21,428 bases of DNA, taken from contig JBEQBT010000023.1 in NCBI GenBank assembly GCA_041639705.1, forward strand, positions 1 through 21,428, written 5' to 3'. Made by a program: the position numbers and the translations under genes. The DNA is from JARDZI01 sp041639705 (lineage in GTDB: Bacteria > Bacillota > Clostridia > Clostridiales > Caloramatoraceae). Shown here one piece after another: positions 14,308 to 21,428 of this stretch. The notes beneath the pieces are model-generated. The model was given only the letters and a program-made list of their open reading frames with translations. It was not told the origin of the DNA and ran no database searches. Position 1 is the first letter of the stretch. Each line of letters begins with the position of its first letter.

Positions 14308-15063
14308 ATGAATAACAATGCATTACTAAACGAGAAAAATTCACAGTTAAGTACAAACATTTCCCACTTTTTTGAAGGAATAAGGTGTGGTATACCAATA
14401 GCTCTTGGTTATATTCCTGTTTCCATAGCATTTGGTATATTATCAAAATCTATAAATATTCCAAATTACATAAGTATACTAATGTCCCTAATGGTTTATG
14501 CAGGTGCTGGTCAGTTTATGGCAGCTAATCTCATATTTGCAGGAGCCTCTACCTATGAAATAGTACTGGCGGAATTTATTCTAAACCTTCGGCATTTTCT
14601 ATACACTGCAAACATTTCCCAGAAGCTTGAAAAGGGATTATCGAAAAAGTGGTCTGCACTCTTGTCATTTGGAATAACCGATGAAACCTTTGCTGTTGCT
14701 TCTCTTAGGGAGGAACAAAGCCTAAACCGCTTTTTTCTACTTGGTTTAAACCTGTTCTCCTATTCTTCATGGACTTTGGGCACAATTATAGGTGTACTTT
14801 TAGGTGATGCACTACCAGCATCCCTAAGCTCCAGTATGGGAATAGCGCTTTATTCAATGTTTATAGCACTCTTAGTTCCATCATTAAAAAAGTCAAAGCC
14901 TATTATGATTGTAGCCTATACAGCAATGATATTCCATTCAATATTCAGATTTACACCTGGAATATCAAATATGTCCTCTGGATGGAGTATTATTATATCA
15001 ACAATAATTGCAGCTTTTACAGGAGCTTTAATTTTTCCAAAGGAAGTGAATAATAATGAATAG
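14308..15063 (+). CDS. azlC: Branched-chain amino acid exporter large subunit AzlC
   Basis: A 251-residue membrane protein of the AzlC / LIV-E family with about 6-8 hydrophobic segments. The conserved AGAGQFMAANLI region (66-77) and the ILNLRHFLYT motif (91-100) are typical. With AzlD it forms a two-part exporter of branched-chain amino acids (known for B. subtilis AzlCD and C. glutamicum BrnFE). ATG start at 14308 with GAGGTG 8 bases upstream. It overlaps azlD by 8 bases, and a promoter lies immediately upstream. The MerR gene is divergent, but its palindromic spacer separates the units. The length is normal and nothing is missing. Confidence 0.92.
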   Translation: MNNNALLNEKNSQLSTNISHFFEGIRCGIPIALGYIPVSIAFGILSKSINIPNYISILMSLMVYAGAGQFMAANLIFAGASTYEIVLAEFILNLRHFLYTANISQKLEKGLSKKWSALLSFGITDETFAVASLREEQSLNRFFLLGLNLFSYSSWTLGTIIGVLLGDALPASLSSSMGIALYSMFIALLVPSLKKSKPIMIVAYTAMIFHSIFRFTPGISNMSSGWSIIISTIIAAFTGALIFPKEVNNNE

Positions 15064-15358
15064 GTTGCTTTTAGTAGTACTTGGAATGGCATTTGTTACA
15101 TACTTACCACGTATGGCTCCCATGGTTTTATTAAAGGATATTAAGCTGCCTAATTTTTTAAAAATCTTTCTCGAATTTATTCCATATGCAGCGCTTGGAG
15201 CTCTTATAATCCCAGGAGTGTTTTCATCAACAGGAGATATAAAATCAGCGGTTGTTGGAACAATAGTCTCCGCCTCATTAGCGTTTTTCAGGTTAAATAC
15301 AATGTTTGTTGTTTTTGGTGGGATATTGGGCGTTTTTCTAACACAGACTTTGTTTTAA
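15056..15358 (+). CDS. azlD: Branched-chain amino acid exporter small subunit AzlD
   Basis: A 100-residue, four-helix membrane protein of the AzlD family, with TYLPRMAPMVLL (15-26) and FLEFIPYAALGALIIPGVFSS typical of it. It is the obligatory small partner of AzlC. The ATG lies inside the last codons of azlC, with AGGAAG upstream, so it is translationally coupled. It ends 35 bases from the convergent M14 relic. Confidence 0.92.
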   Translation: MNRLLLVVLGMAFVTYLPRMAPMVLLKDIKLPNFLKIFLEFIPYAALGALIIPGVFSSTGDIKSAVVGTIVSASLAFFRLNTMFVVFGGILGVFLTQTLF

Positions 15359-15393
15359 TAATTATATACAAATTAAATAACCTTCTACTTGAA

Positions 15394-16263
15394 CTAAACA
15401 ACAGCTGCCAGTAAAAGTATCTCTATGTTATCATTATATATTTCGTTAAACTGGGATATTGGCAGAGGGTTTGTTCCCTTTCCTACTTCTATTGTAAAGC
15501 CTGGCCTTCTATACTTATCAATAAACCAATCTTTATAGCCTGCATAGGAAACAATCCCCACTGTTTGGGATAATGTATAGCCGCTTACATCTGAAAAAAG
15601 CTGTGCAATCCTTTGTGCATCGAGCGGGATTATATTTAGATAATACCAATATATTACCTCTCCCTGACTATGATAGGCTAAAACCAATCTAAAATTGAGT
15701 GCTCTGGTGAAATCTGCAACTGTCTTGCTTTCTGGTTCTGACTCAGGATATGGTCCTGAATACCTAGTTGGACCAGGCCCTGTGATTCCATATCTTGCTT
15801 CTGCCTGTTTAGATAGGTTCCAGGAAGCATCATAATTATGATTTAGGTCCACTCCCCTTATATTTGCCTGCCAAACCCTAGAGAAATCCATACTTCCATC
15901 GTTCCATTCAATTAGCCGTGAATAATATGGGTTATCCCTCTGAAGTCCATCAATTACAAGGTTTACCCCATCTGGATTTACCATTGGAATTATATATATT
16001 GTACTTTGGCTCCATATATTTCTAACATCATATTCCATTATTGAGGTTCTATCTGCATATGCCTTTGAGAAATTTTCAATAAACTTCATGAGAAGCACGG
16101 AAGTAATCCATTCTAAGCCATGATGGGAGCTGTTGTAGAAAACTTGATTTGGTCCATTTCCAAGTTTAATATAATATAGATTTTTTCCTAAAACACTTTT
16201 CCCAGCAATGCCTGTTTCTATGAATGGATATCTAGCCTTTAAACCTTCATGTCCTTTTCCATA
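15394..16263 (-). pseudogene. M14 metallopeptidase, 5'-truncated
   Basis: Zinc carboxypeptidase (M14) domain close to the gamma-D-glutamyl-diamino acid endopeptidases that cut cell-wall peptides. The open frame continues upstream of the first possible start (GTG 16098) for 165 bases without an ATG, reading LKARYPFIETGIAGKSVLG, then YYIKLGNGPNQVFYNSSHHG and LEW, before a TAA at 16264. That adds the HxxE zinc ligands in SSHHGLEW, so a start at 16098 would delete them. Other catalytic parts are intact: AYHSQG (third ligand) and TIEVGKG (catalytic Glu), plus NPDGVN and GVDLNHNYDASW. The family usually has LysM repeats and a start before this point; these are gone. It is a recent relic or a gene whose 5' part was lost. 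Confidence 0.78.
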
Positions 16264-16325
16264 TTAATACATTCTGTGTTGCAATTTAGATGAACAAAAT
16301 TCTTATAAAGCTTTTGTGGTCAATA

Positions 16326-16353
16326 TTGTAAATTCATGTTATTATGTTATATT
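16326..16353 (+). promoter_or_regulatory. Possible promoter of the AI-2E gene
   Basis: TTGTAA (16326-16331) and TATATT (16348-16353) are 16 bp apart, 84 bases before the GTG start. Confidence 0.35.
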
Positions 16354-16437
16354 ATACAGAGATTTTTTTGTGTATTTAAAATTGATTATTAAAGCATCGA
16401 GCAAATAACACATAAAAAATCAATTGGATAAAATGAG

Positions 16438-17583
16438 GTGAGTGAAATTTTAGAGAAAAATAATATAAAAAAAATTGTAACTCTTGTAGTTGGAGCTATC
16501 TTGTTTAATTGGGCACTGCAAAACATGTCAACAATAGGTGGATTTTTTGGCAATATAGTAAGTGTAGCTTCCCCTTTTATTTTAGGACTTTCTATTGCAT
16601 TTATACTAAATGTACCTATGCGGGTAATTGAGAAGAAATTATTAAAAATTAAAAACACTAAGCTTCGCCGCTTAGTGAGCCTACTAATGACAATAATTAT
16701 AGTGCTTTCTGTGTTTATAATTGTAATGTTTATACTTATACCAGAGCTTGTTAAAACAATTCAGACACTCATAGACAGACTTCCTGGCTTTGTAAATAGT
16801 GTAACTACCTTAGGAGAACAAATTTCTTCTAGCCTTCCTAATATTGGTACATGGCTTTCAAGTTTGAATCTTAATTGGGATAGTATTGGAAAAACTGTAT
16901 TTGACTTTTTGAAAAATGGAGCCACTAGCATTTTGAATTCCACTGTAAACATTGCATCATCGATATTAGGTGGTATATATAATTTTTTAATAGGATTTGT
17001 ATTTGCAATGTATATTCTTTCACAAAAGGAAAATGTGACCAGACAGTCAAAAAAATTGGTGTATGCCTACCTTCCAGAGAAGAGAGCAGACCGTGTGGTC
17101 AGCATATCTTCCCTTGTAAACAAAACTTTTTCTAAATTTATTACTGGGCAATGCACAGAAGCAATTATTTTGGGACTGATGTTCTTTGTAGTGATGAATA
17201 TTTTCCGATTTCCATATGCGCTTGTAATATCTGTCCTAATATCCTTCACCGCTTTAATTCCGATTTTTGGTGCATTTATAGCCGGCTTTATAGGGACATT
17301 TCTTATATTAGTAACAAACCCTATTCAAGCAGTCTGGTTTATTGTAATGTTTCTAGTGCTTCAGCAGATTGAAGGCAATGTAATCTATCCTCGTGTAGTT
17401 GGTAATTCATTAGGACTTCCTGGTTTGTGGGTATTAGTAGCTGTATTGGTTGGAGGCAGTACTTTTGGAGTAACAGGTATGCTAATAAGCGTCCCATTGT
17501 GCTCCGTGCTTTATGTACTACTGAGAGAATCAGTTAGCAAAAGACTGGATGAAAAACATGTTATAAAAGAAAAGATATTATAG
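16438..17583 (+). CDS. AI-2E family transporter / permease
   Basis: A 381-residue membrane protein of the AI-2E (PF01594) family. It has an N-terminal pair of hydrophobic segments (about 13-65), a third near 75-100, a soluble middle (about 100-180), and a C-terminal cluster of segments with the conserved FPYALVISVLISFTALIPIFG and QQIEGNVIYPRVVGNSLGLP (family signature). Members export autoinducer-2 or act as Na+/H+ or other permeases, so the substrate is open. The frame opens at GTG 16438. A good Shine-Dalgarno-like GAGGTGA spans that codon itself and would better serve a start about 9 bases on, where only ATT exists, so the real start is uncertain. A terminator follows at 17595-17618. Confidence 0.87.
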   Translation: MSEILEKNNIKKIVTLVVGAILFNWALQNMSTIGGFFGNIVSVASPFILGLSIAFILNVPMRVIEKKLLKIKNTKLRRLVSLLMTIIIVLSVFIIVMFILIPELVKTIQTLIDRLPGFVNSVTTLGEQISSSLPNIGTWLSSLNLNWDSIGKTVFDFLKNGATSILNSTVNIASSILGGIYNFLIGFVFAMYILSQKENVTRQSKKLVYAYLPEKRADRVVSISSLVNKTFSKFITGQCTEAIILGLMFFVVMNIFRFPYALVISVLISFTALIPIFGAFIAGFIGTFLILVTNPIQAVWFIVMFLVLQQIEGNVIYPRVVGNSLGLPGLWVLVAVLVGGSTFGVTGMLISVPLCSVLYVLLRESVSKRLDEKHVIKEKIL

Positions 17584-17594
17584 AGAATTTAAAG

Positions 17595-17618
17595 ACACTC
17601 AAATATGGGTGTTTTTTT
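17595..17618 (+). terminator. Terminator after the AI-2E gene
   Basis: ACACTC (17595-17600) pairs with GGGTGT (17607-17612, one G-U pair) and runs into seven or more T bases. Confidence 0.75.
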
Positions 17619-17639
17619 ATAACCAAAATATTTTTTTGT

Positions 17640-17734
17640 AGATCACTAGTAGCATATGCTTTGATATTTATTACTCTTGGCTTTCCCTCAGTAAGGGTCC
17701 CTGTTTTATCAAATGCAAGTACCTTAACTAAGTC
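17640..17734 (-). pseudogene. Fragment of a heavy-metal P-type ATPase
   Basis: The leftward frame reads DLVKVLAFDKTGTLTEGKPR then VINIKAYATSD. DKTGTLTEGKP is the phosphorylation motif of P1B heavy-metal ATPases (CadA/ZntA/CopA type). Only about 31 codons remain, between a TAG at the 5' end and the terminator of the convergent gene; the rest of the roughly 700-residue protein is absent. The rest of 17619-17892 holds nothing else I can identify. Confidence 0.8.
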
Positions 17735-17892
17735 AGACTATGAGTTTATTTTTAAGTCATAGTGCAATTTTTTTATTATAACTATATACAATCTTCAGTT
17801 TCCATGAAAAGAAAAATCCAATCCTGCTTTAATACAAAATTAACCTTTCATATAAATCAATTTTAAAAAAATATTGGAATTTGCTTTGCACC

Positions 17893-19029
17893 CTACTTGT
17901 TTGCACTTTTGATTAATCGTAATATATTGTCTATTGCAAATGACAGGTTTTCCACGCTCTGATATCGGCTGGTTTCAAAGGCTTCTGGCAGCCTGTTTAT
18001 TGTAAAAATGGATGTTACCCCTAAATCATATACCTCATCAATACCTTTGTCTGCTCCACCTGTGATAACTGTAACTGGAACATTTTGTTTCAATGCTCTT
18101 TTTGCCACTCCTATTACTACCTTGCCTCTTAAACTCTGAAAATCAATCTTTCCTTCTCCAGTAAATATCATATCAGCATCTGAAATAATAGAGTTGAAAT
18201 TGACTGTATCTAGTATAGTTTCAATTCCCATCTGTAGTTTTGAATCAAAGAATGCTATCATTCCTGCTCCCATAGCTCCTGCAGCACCTGTTCCAGGTAT
18301 TGCACTCAATTCTTTGTTCAAATCTTTTTTTATAACTTCCGAAAGATGTTTTATACCTTCATCCAGGAATAATACCATTTTATGATCTGCACCCTTTTGT
18401 GGACCAAATACATAAGCTGCACCTGCTGGTCCATACATGGGATTATCAATGTCACACATTGTAATTATTTCTATCCTAGTTAGAGCCTCAGCCTTACCTG
18501 ACATATCAATTCTTACAATCTCGTGGATTGTCCCACCAGTAGGTACAAAATTATCACCTTTTTCATTAAAGAACTTCACTCCAATTGCCACAGCTGCACC
18601 ACAGCCACCATCATTTGTACTGCTTCCACCGAGACCTACTATTATCTTCTTTACCCCTCGACCTGCAGCATCTAAAATCAACTGTCCAACTCCAAAAGTA
18701 GTGGTTTTTCTAGGATCCTTCCTATCTTCAACAAGTGGAAGGCCAGCACAAGCTGACATTTCTATTACTGCAGTATTCCCATTGTCAATTATTCCATAGA
18801 AGGCATCTATGTCTTCAAAGTATGGATTTTTAACAGTAACATTAACTTTTTTACCACCTAATGCAGTAATGAAGCAATCCACACTGCCCTCTCCACCGTC
18901 TGCTACTGGTATTGAAACGACCTGGCAATCAGAAAAATATTCATATACTTTACTTTCAATAATCTCACATATCTGTGTAGAACTTAGTGTACCTTTAAAT
19001 GAATCAGGTATTAAAACTACTTTTTTCAT
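17893..19029 (-). CDS. glxK: Glycerate kinase (GlxK/GarK family)
   Basis: A 378-residue soluble kinase of the glycerate kinase type-1 family (PF02595), which phosphorylates D-glycerate with ATP, usually to 2-phosphoglycerate, feeding glycolysis. Family blocks are clear: IPDSFKGTLSS (7-17), VADGGEGSVD, IVGLGGSSTNDGGCG, PGTGAAGAMGAG and MIFTGEGKIDFQSLRGK. Length is typical. ATG at 19029 with AAGGAG 7 bases upstream. It is transcribed alone, divergent from the DUF3842 cassette, and no glyoxylate or tartronate genes lie next to it, so its carbon source cannot be told. I use glxK as the family symbol. Confidence 0.92.
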   Translation of the reverse strand: MKKVVLIPDSFKGTLSSTQICEIIESKVYEYFSDCQVVSIPVADGGEGSVDCFITALGGKKVNVTVKNPYFEDIDAFYGIIDNGNTAVIEMSACAGLPLVEDRKDPRKTTTFGVGQLILDAAGRGVKKIIVGLGGSSTNDGGCGAAVAIGVKFFNEKGDNFVPTGGTIHEIVRIDMSGKAEALTRIEIITMCDIDNPMYGPAGAAYVFGPQKGADHKMVLFLDEGIKHLSEVIKKDLNKELSAIPGTGAAGAMGAGMIAFFDSKLQMGIETILDTVNFNSIISDADMIFTGEGKIDFQSLRGKVVIGVAKRALKQNVPVTVITGGADKGIDEVYDLGVTSIFTINRLPEAFETSRYQSVENLSFAIDNILRLIKSANK

Positions 19030-19147
19030 AAATATCTCCTTAATAAACTTATATACTTTTAAAATTCCTACCTGAGATAAAATATAATATAATAATTATA
19101 CCATTATACTATACCTAATCAAAATCACATAACCATTTTTTACTAAG

Positions 19148-19176
19148 TTGACATCTGGTATTGTTTTCTATATAAT
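19148..19176 (+). promoter_or_regulatory. Perfect sigma-A consensus promoter of the DUF3842 cassette
   Basis: TTGACA (19148-19153) and TATAAT (19171-19176) with a 17-bp spacer: exact consensus in both boxes. Predicted start is near 19183, about 70 bases before the first gene. Confidence 0.85.
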
Positions 19177-19251
19177 TATGTTATTCTTTAATTTCCTATC
19201 TATTTATTGTTTGATATTAAAAAATATTTCCTCAGATTGGTTGTGTTATTA

Positions 19252-19674
19252 TTGAAAATAGCAATTATAGACGGTCAAGGTGGAGGTATTGGTAAAAGCC
19301 TAATAGAAAAAATCAGGAAAACTACATCCGACACATTTGAATTAATAGCTTTAGGAACGAATTCTTTAGCTACCTCAGGTATGATTAAATCTGGGGCTAA
19401 TACCGGAGCCACTGGTGAGAACCCTATAATTATAAATTGTGATAAAGTAGATGTTATAATGGGTCCCCTAGCTGTAGTTATTCCGAATTCTATTATGGGT
19501 GAGATAACTCCAAAAATAGCATATGCAGTGGGCAACAGTGCTGCTTTAAAAATACTTATTCCATTAAATAAATGCAATGTTGAAATATCAGGAACAAGAA
19601 GTAAAAATATAAATGAATTATTAGCCGATGCAGTAGACGAATTACTGATGTATTATAACACCAAGAAGGGTTAA
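19252..19674 (+). CDS. DUF3842 family protein
   Basis: A 140-residue protein of a conserved clostridial family of unknown function. It opens KIAIIDGQGGGIGKSLIEKI, a glycine-rich, nucleotide-binding-like loop after the first strand, followed by ALGTNSLATSGMIKSGANTG and VDVIMGPLAVVIPNSIMGE. I place the start at TTG 19252 because this gives the family N-terminus (MKIAIIDGQGG); the longer in-frame start at 19207 would add 15 residues the family lacks. No strong ribosome binding site precedes it. A perfect consensus promoter lies upstream. Next come an ECF S component and DUF1893, with a possible attenuating hairpin between. The function is unknown; the Gly-rich loop hints at a nucleotide or dinucleotide ligand. 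Confidence 0.8.
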   Translation: MKIAIIDGQGGGIGKSLIEKIRKTTSDTFELIALGTNSLATSGMIKSGANTGATGENPIIINCDKVDVIMGPLAVVIPNSIMGEITPKIAYAVGNSAALKILIPLNKCNVEISGTRSKNINELLADAVDELLMYYNTKKG

Positions 19675-19701
19675 CAATCTTTCAAGGTGTTTTATTATTT
19701 T
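19657..19701 (+). terminator. Weak hairpin between DUF3842 and ECF S genes
   Basis: AACACC (19657-19662) pairs with GGTGTT (19686-19691) across a 23-base interior with some further pairing, followed by a T-rich tract. The 5' arm lies within the last DUF3842 codons. It may reduce, not stop, read-through to the transporter. Confidence 0.4.
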
Positions 19702-19715
19702 AAGGAGGAAATATC

Positions 19716-20240
19716 ATGAAAACGAAAAAACTTACTTATTCAGCACTATTTTTAGCATTAGGTATTATATTCCCACAGGTATTCCATCTATTTGGAGGAA
19801 CAGGTCCTATTTTTCTGCCAATGCATATTCCAGTTTTATTAGCAGGATTCTTCCTAGGAGGAAGTACAGGGGCGCTTGTAGGTTTTATTACAGTTCTTAT
19901 AAGTGCAGCTATAACAGGTATGCCTCCAGTTCCAATACTCTACTTCATGTTAGTTGAGGTAACAATTTATGGCCTTATTGCAGGTATTGCATACAAGAAG
20001 CTAAAACTTAATGTGTATGTTTCACTAATATTAGCTATGGTTGTTGGAAGAATCGCATTAGCTTTAACTGTATTTACTCTGCAGCCTTTGCTAGGACTAA
20101 AATTATCACCACTAGTCTATATTATTGGAGCTGTAACAGAAGGTTTGCCAGGTATTATAATTCAACTAGTGTTTATTCCAATTATTGTATTCTCAATAGA
20201 AAGGGCAGGTTTCAAGTTTGATGAATCTAGAGCAAGCTAA
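19716..20240 (+). CDS. ECF transporter S component
   Basis: A 174-residue integral membrane protein with about six hydrophobic segments, the size and hydrophobic pattern of an ECF transporter S component, the substrate-binding subunit that joins a shared EcfA/A'/T module. LTYSALFLALGIIFPQVFH opens it, with PMHIPVLLAGFFLGGSTGALVG (PMHIPVLL-type motif) common to vitamin/nucleobase S components. ATG at 19716 with AAGGAGG 8 bases upstream. No EcfA or EcfT gene is in the window, so it would be a group II system using shared energising subunits. It is co-directional with DUF3842 and overlaps the start of DUF1893. The substrate is not known. Confidence 0.85.
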   Translation: MKTKKLTYSALFLALGIIFPQVFHLFGGTGPIFLPMHIPVLLAGFFLGGSTGALVGFITVLISAAITGMPPVPILYFMLVEVTIYGLIAGIAYKKLKLNVYVSLILAMVVGRIALALTVFTLQPLLGLKLSPLVYIIGAVTEGLPGIIIQLVFIPIIVFSIERAGFKFDESRAS

Positions 20241-20655
20241 TCAGTTACTAAAGGATTATGACTGTACATGTATAATTCTTAAAAATAACAAGAGCATATA
20301 CAAATCAACTCATATTGGAGTAAAACCATTATTATTATTTTTAGATAGTCATGTATCCTTAGAAAAGGATGACAAACTCATTTTAATTGACAAAATAATA
20401 GGCAAGGCAGCACTGCTGCTTGCAGTAAAATGTGAAATTGATACTATCTTTACTCCCATAATAAGTAAAGAAGCATTACAAGCAGCTGAGCACTACAATA
20501 TCAAATGGGAAGCAAGCAGTATAGTACCTCATATTATTAATAGAGAGGGAAATGGCAAGTGTCCAATAGAATCATCTGTAACCGATACAATAGATTTAAA
20601 TGATGCATTTGTTAAAATAAAAGGTGCTATTGCCAAACTAATGGAAAAAAATTAA
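20221..20655 (+). CDS. DUF1893 (TM1506-like) protein
   Basis: A 144-residue protein of the DUF1893 family, whose Thermotoga member TM1506 has a cytidine-deaminase-like fold without a proven activity. Markers are DKIIGKAALLLAVKC (58-72) and NREGNGKCPIE (about 107-117), which holds the single Cys-Pro motif. The ATG at 20221 lies in the end of the S-component gene (20-base overlap), so the two are translationally linked; a TTG at 20218 is directly adjacent and possible. Context suggests a role in handling whatever the S component brings in, perhaps a nucleobase- or vitamin-like compound. That is inference. Confidence 0.85.
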   Translation: MNLEQANQLLKDYDCTCIILKNNKSIYKSTHIGVKPLLLFLDSHVSLEKDDKLILIDKIIGKAALLLAVKCEIDTIFTPIISKEALQAAEHYNIKWEASSIVPHIINREGNGKCPIESSVTDTIDLNDAFVKIKGAIAKLMEKN

Positions 20656-20669
20656 TGCATATTTAGGAG

Positions 20670-20700
20670 GCCGTTGCAAAATTGTTAAAAAACGGCTGTT
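20670..20700 (+). terminator. Terminator after the DUF1893 gene
   Basis: GCCGTT (20670-20675) pairs with AACGGC (20691-20696) and is followed by TGTTTCTCTT. It sits 15 bases past the stop. Confidence 0.55.
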
Positions 20701-20717
20701 TCTCTTAAAAAATTATG

Positions 20718-20776
20718 GCTGTCATCCTAAACATAGTAAAGGATCTTTATGATTCTTCTCTACTCAGAATGACAGC
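20718..20776. repeat. Interspersed palindrome, copy 2
   Basis: GGCTGTCAT at the left pairs with ATGACAGCC at the right, with inner GGATC/GATTC pairing. The left side (GTCATCCTAAACATAGTAAAGGAT) is a diverged form of the copy at 14103. It is followed by TCTTTTT, so it may also act as a second terminator. Confidence 0.65.
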
Positions 20777-20862
20777 CTCTTTTTAGTTACCTTCTGGTTC
20801 ACATATATTAAAACATATGATTAAAGGTTATTCGCATTTCGGTGAGTTAGCACTTTACTTTA

Positions 20863-21428
20863 CTATCTAAATGAATATTGCCATAAATATATAGATGCCA
20901 CTGATCCATAGGGAGAGTATCGAGCTTTATAAATATCAAATTGTCCCTTTGAGATTTCAGAAAGTCCATATAGCCTGCACATTCCACGACGTATTGCAAT
21001 GTCTCCATAGCTAACAATATCTGATCTTTCCATAGAGTTTAAAAGAAGCATTTCAGCCGTCCATTTACCAACACCATCCAAGGATGATAATTTTTTTATA
21101 ACCTGACCATCACTCAAAGCATAAAGCCTATTCAAATCAAAGCTTCCGCTCATTACATTTATTGCAGCGTTTTTGATATAATTAGCTTTCTTCATAGTCA
21201 TGCCGCAGGCTTGAATGTCATCTATTGATTGTGCAGCAACATTGGAAGGTGTAATTTCTCCCACCCGGTTTTGCATCCTTTCCCAAACTGTTTGGGATGC
21301 CTTTGCTGATATTAGCTGACCAATAATAGTAAAAACAAGTGCAGCAAACAGATCTGGTATTACGGTACGTTCCACCCTACCTAGACTATCTATTGTTGCA
21401 CCAAGTATCTTGTCTTTGTTCTTTAGGT
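20863..21428 (-). CDS. DNA-3-methyladenine glycosylase, AlkA-like (5' end outside window)
   Basis: The 188 codons present are the C-terminal part of an HhH-GPD base-excision glycosylase that removes alkylated bases such as 3-methyladenine. Reading upstream of the first GTG (21375) the frame stays open to the window edge (LKNKDKILGATIDSLGR), so the protein starts further left on this strand, outside the window. Landmarks: IPDLFAALVFTIIGQLIS, the helix-hairpin-helix LDGVGKWTAEML, and the catalytic Asp in SYGDIAIRRG, with YSPYGSVASIYLW near the end. The lysine found in Ogg1/Nth is absent, as in AlkA. Most AlkA proteins have the same C-terminal order, so the call is firm. It ends at TAG 20863. 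Confidence 0.88.
   Translation of the reverse strand, partial: LKNKDKILGATIDSLGRVERTVIPDLFAALVFTIIGQLISAKASQTVWERMQNRVGEITPSNVAAQSIDDIQACGMTMKKANYIKNAAINVMSGSFDLNRLYALSDGQVIKKLSSLDGVGKWTAEMLLLNSMERSDIVSYGDIAIRRGMCRLYGLSEISKGQFDIYKARYSPYGSVASIYLWQYSFR

Noticed and set aside
15394..16098. An intact 234-residue peptidase starting at GTG 16098
   Set aside because: The HxxE zinc ligands lie upstream of this start, so the product would lack its metal site.
16438..17583. A quorum-sensing (AI-2) function assigned to the AI-2E protein
   Set aside because: The family name does not fix the substrate; no LuxS or other quorum genes are in the window.

Overview
The window looks like chromosomal DNA from a low-GC, Gram-positive anaerobe of the class Clostridia. 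The grounds are AT-rich intergenic DNA, strong AGGAGG-type ribosome binding sites, clear TTGACA/TATAAT promoters, frequent TTG/GTG starts, and family content typical of clostridia (DUF362-ferredoxin, AzlCD, DUF3842, DUF1893, an ECF S component, a TipAS-type MerR regulator). I cannot name the genus. There are no rRNA, tRNA or CRISPR features and no intact transposase.

Layout: 1-3043 is leftward, with an amidohydrolase of the 8-oxoguanine deaminase type, a DUF362 protein with two [4Fe-4S] motifs, and a 3'-truncated Fpg/Nei-like fragment. At 3181-3550 a complete small transcription unit encodes a 59-residue cysteine-rich protein. At 3797-7139 lies the most striking locus: overlapping gatE and gatD, the archaeal-type Glu-tRNA(Gln) amidotransferase, with the diagnostic GatE insertion and the full asparaginase-type catalytic set in GatD. 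It is followed by a row of hairpins and a two-way terminator. At 7443-9182 (leftward) is a stand-alone exonuclease-polymerase of the Pol I family, with a decayed ChrB-like gene upstream of it.

From 9693 to 10932 a CsoR-type metal sensor and an EamA exporter form an operon with an operator palindrome at the expected transcription start. At 11186-12634 (leftward) is a beta-eliminating lyase closer to tyrosine phenol-lyase than to tryptophanase, with unusual active-site changes. About 500 bases without a protein gene follow, then a MerR/TipAS regulator (13137-13901) with a 19-bp-spacer promoter. From 14245 to 15358 is azlCD (branched-chain amino acid export). At 15394-16263 is an M14 peptidase that has lost its N-terminus, at 16438-17583 an AI-2E family membrane protein, then a scrap of a heavy-metal P-type ATPase, a glycerate kinase (leftward), and a DUF3842 / ECF S component / DUF1893 cassette behind a perfect consensus promoter. 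The window ends inside an AlkA-type DNA glycosylase.

Two themes stand out. First, the intergenic spaces carry at least four gene relics (Fpg-like, ChrB, M14 peptidase, P-type ATPase), so the region is losing genes; two of the relics belong to metal-resistance families. Second, two sets of genes are worth following: the bacterial GatDE pair and the uncharacterised DUF3842-ECF-DUF1893 set.
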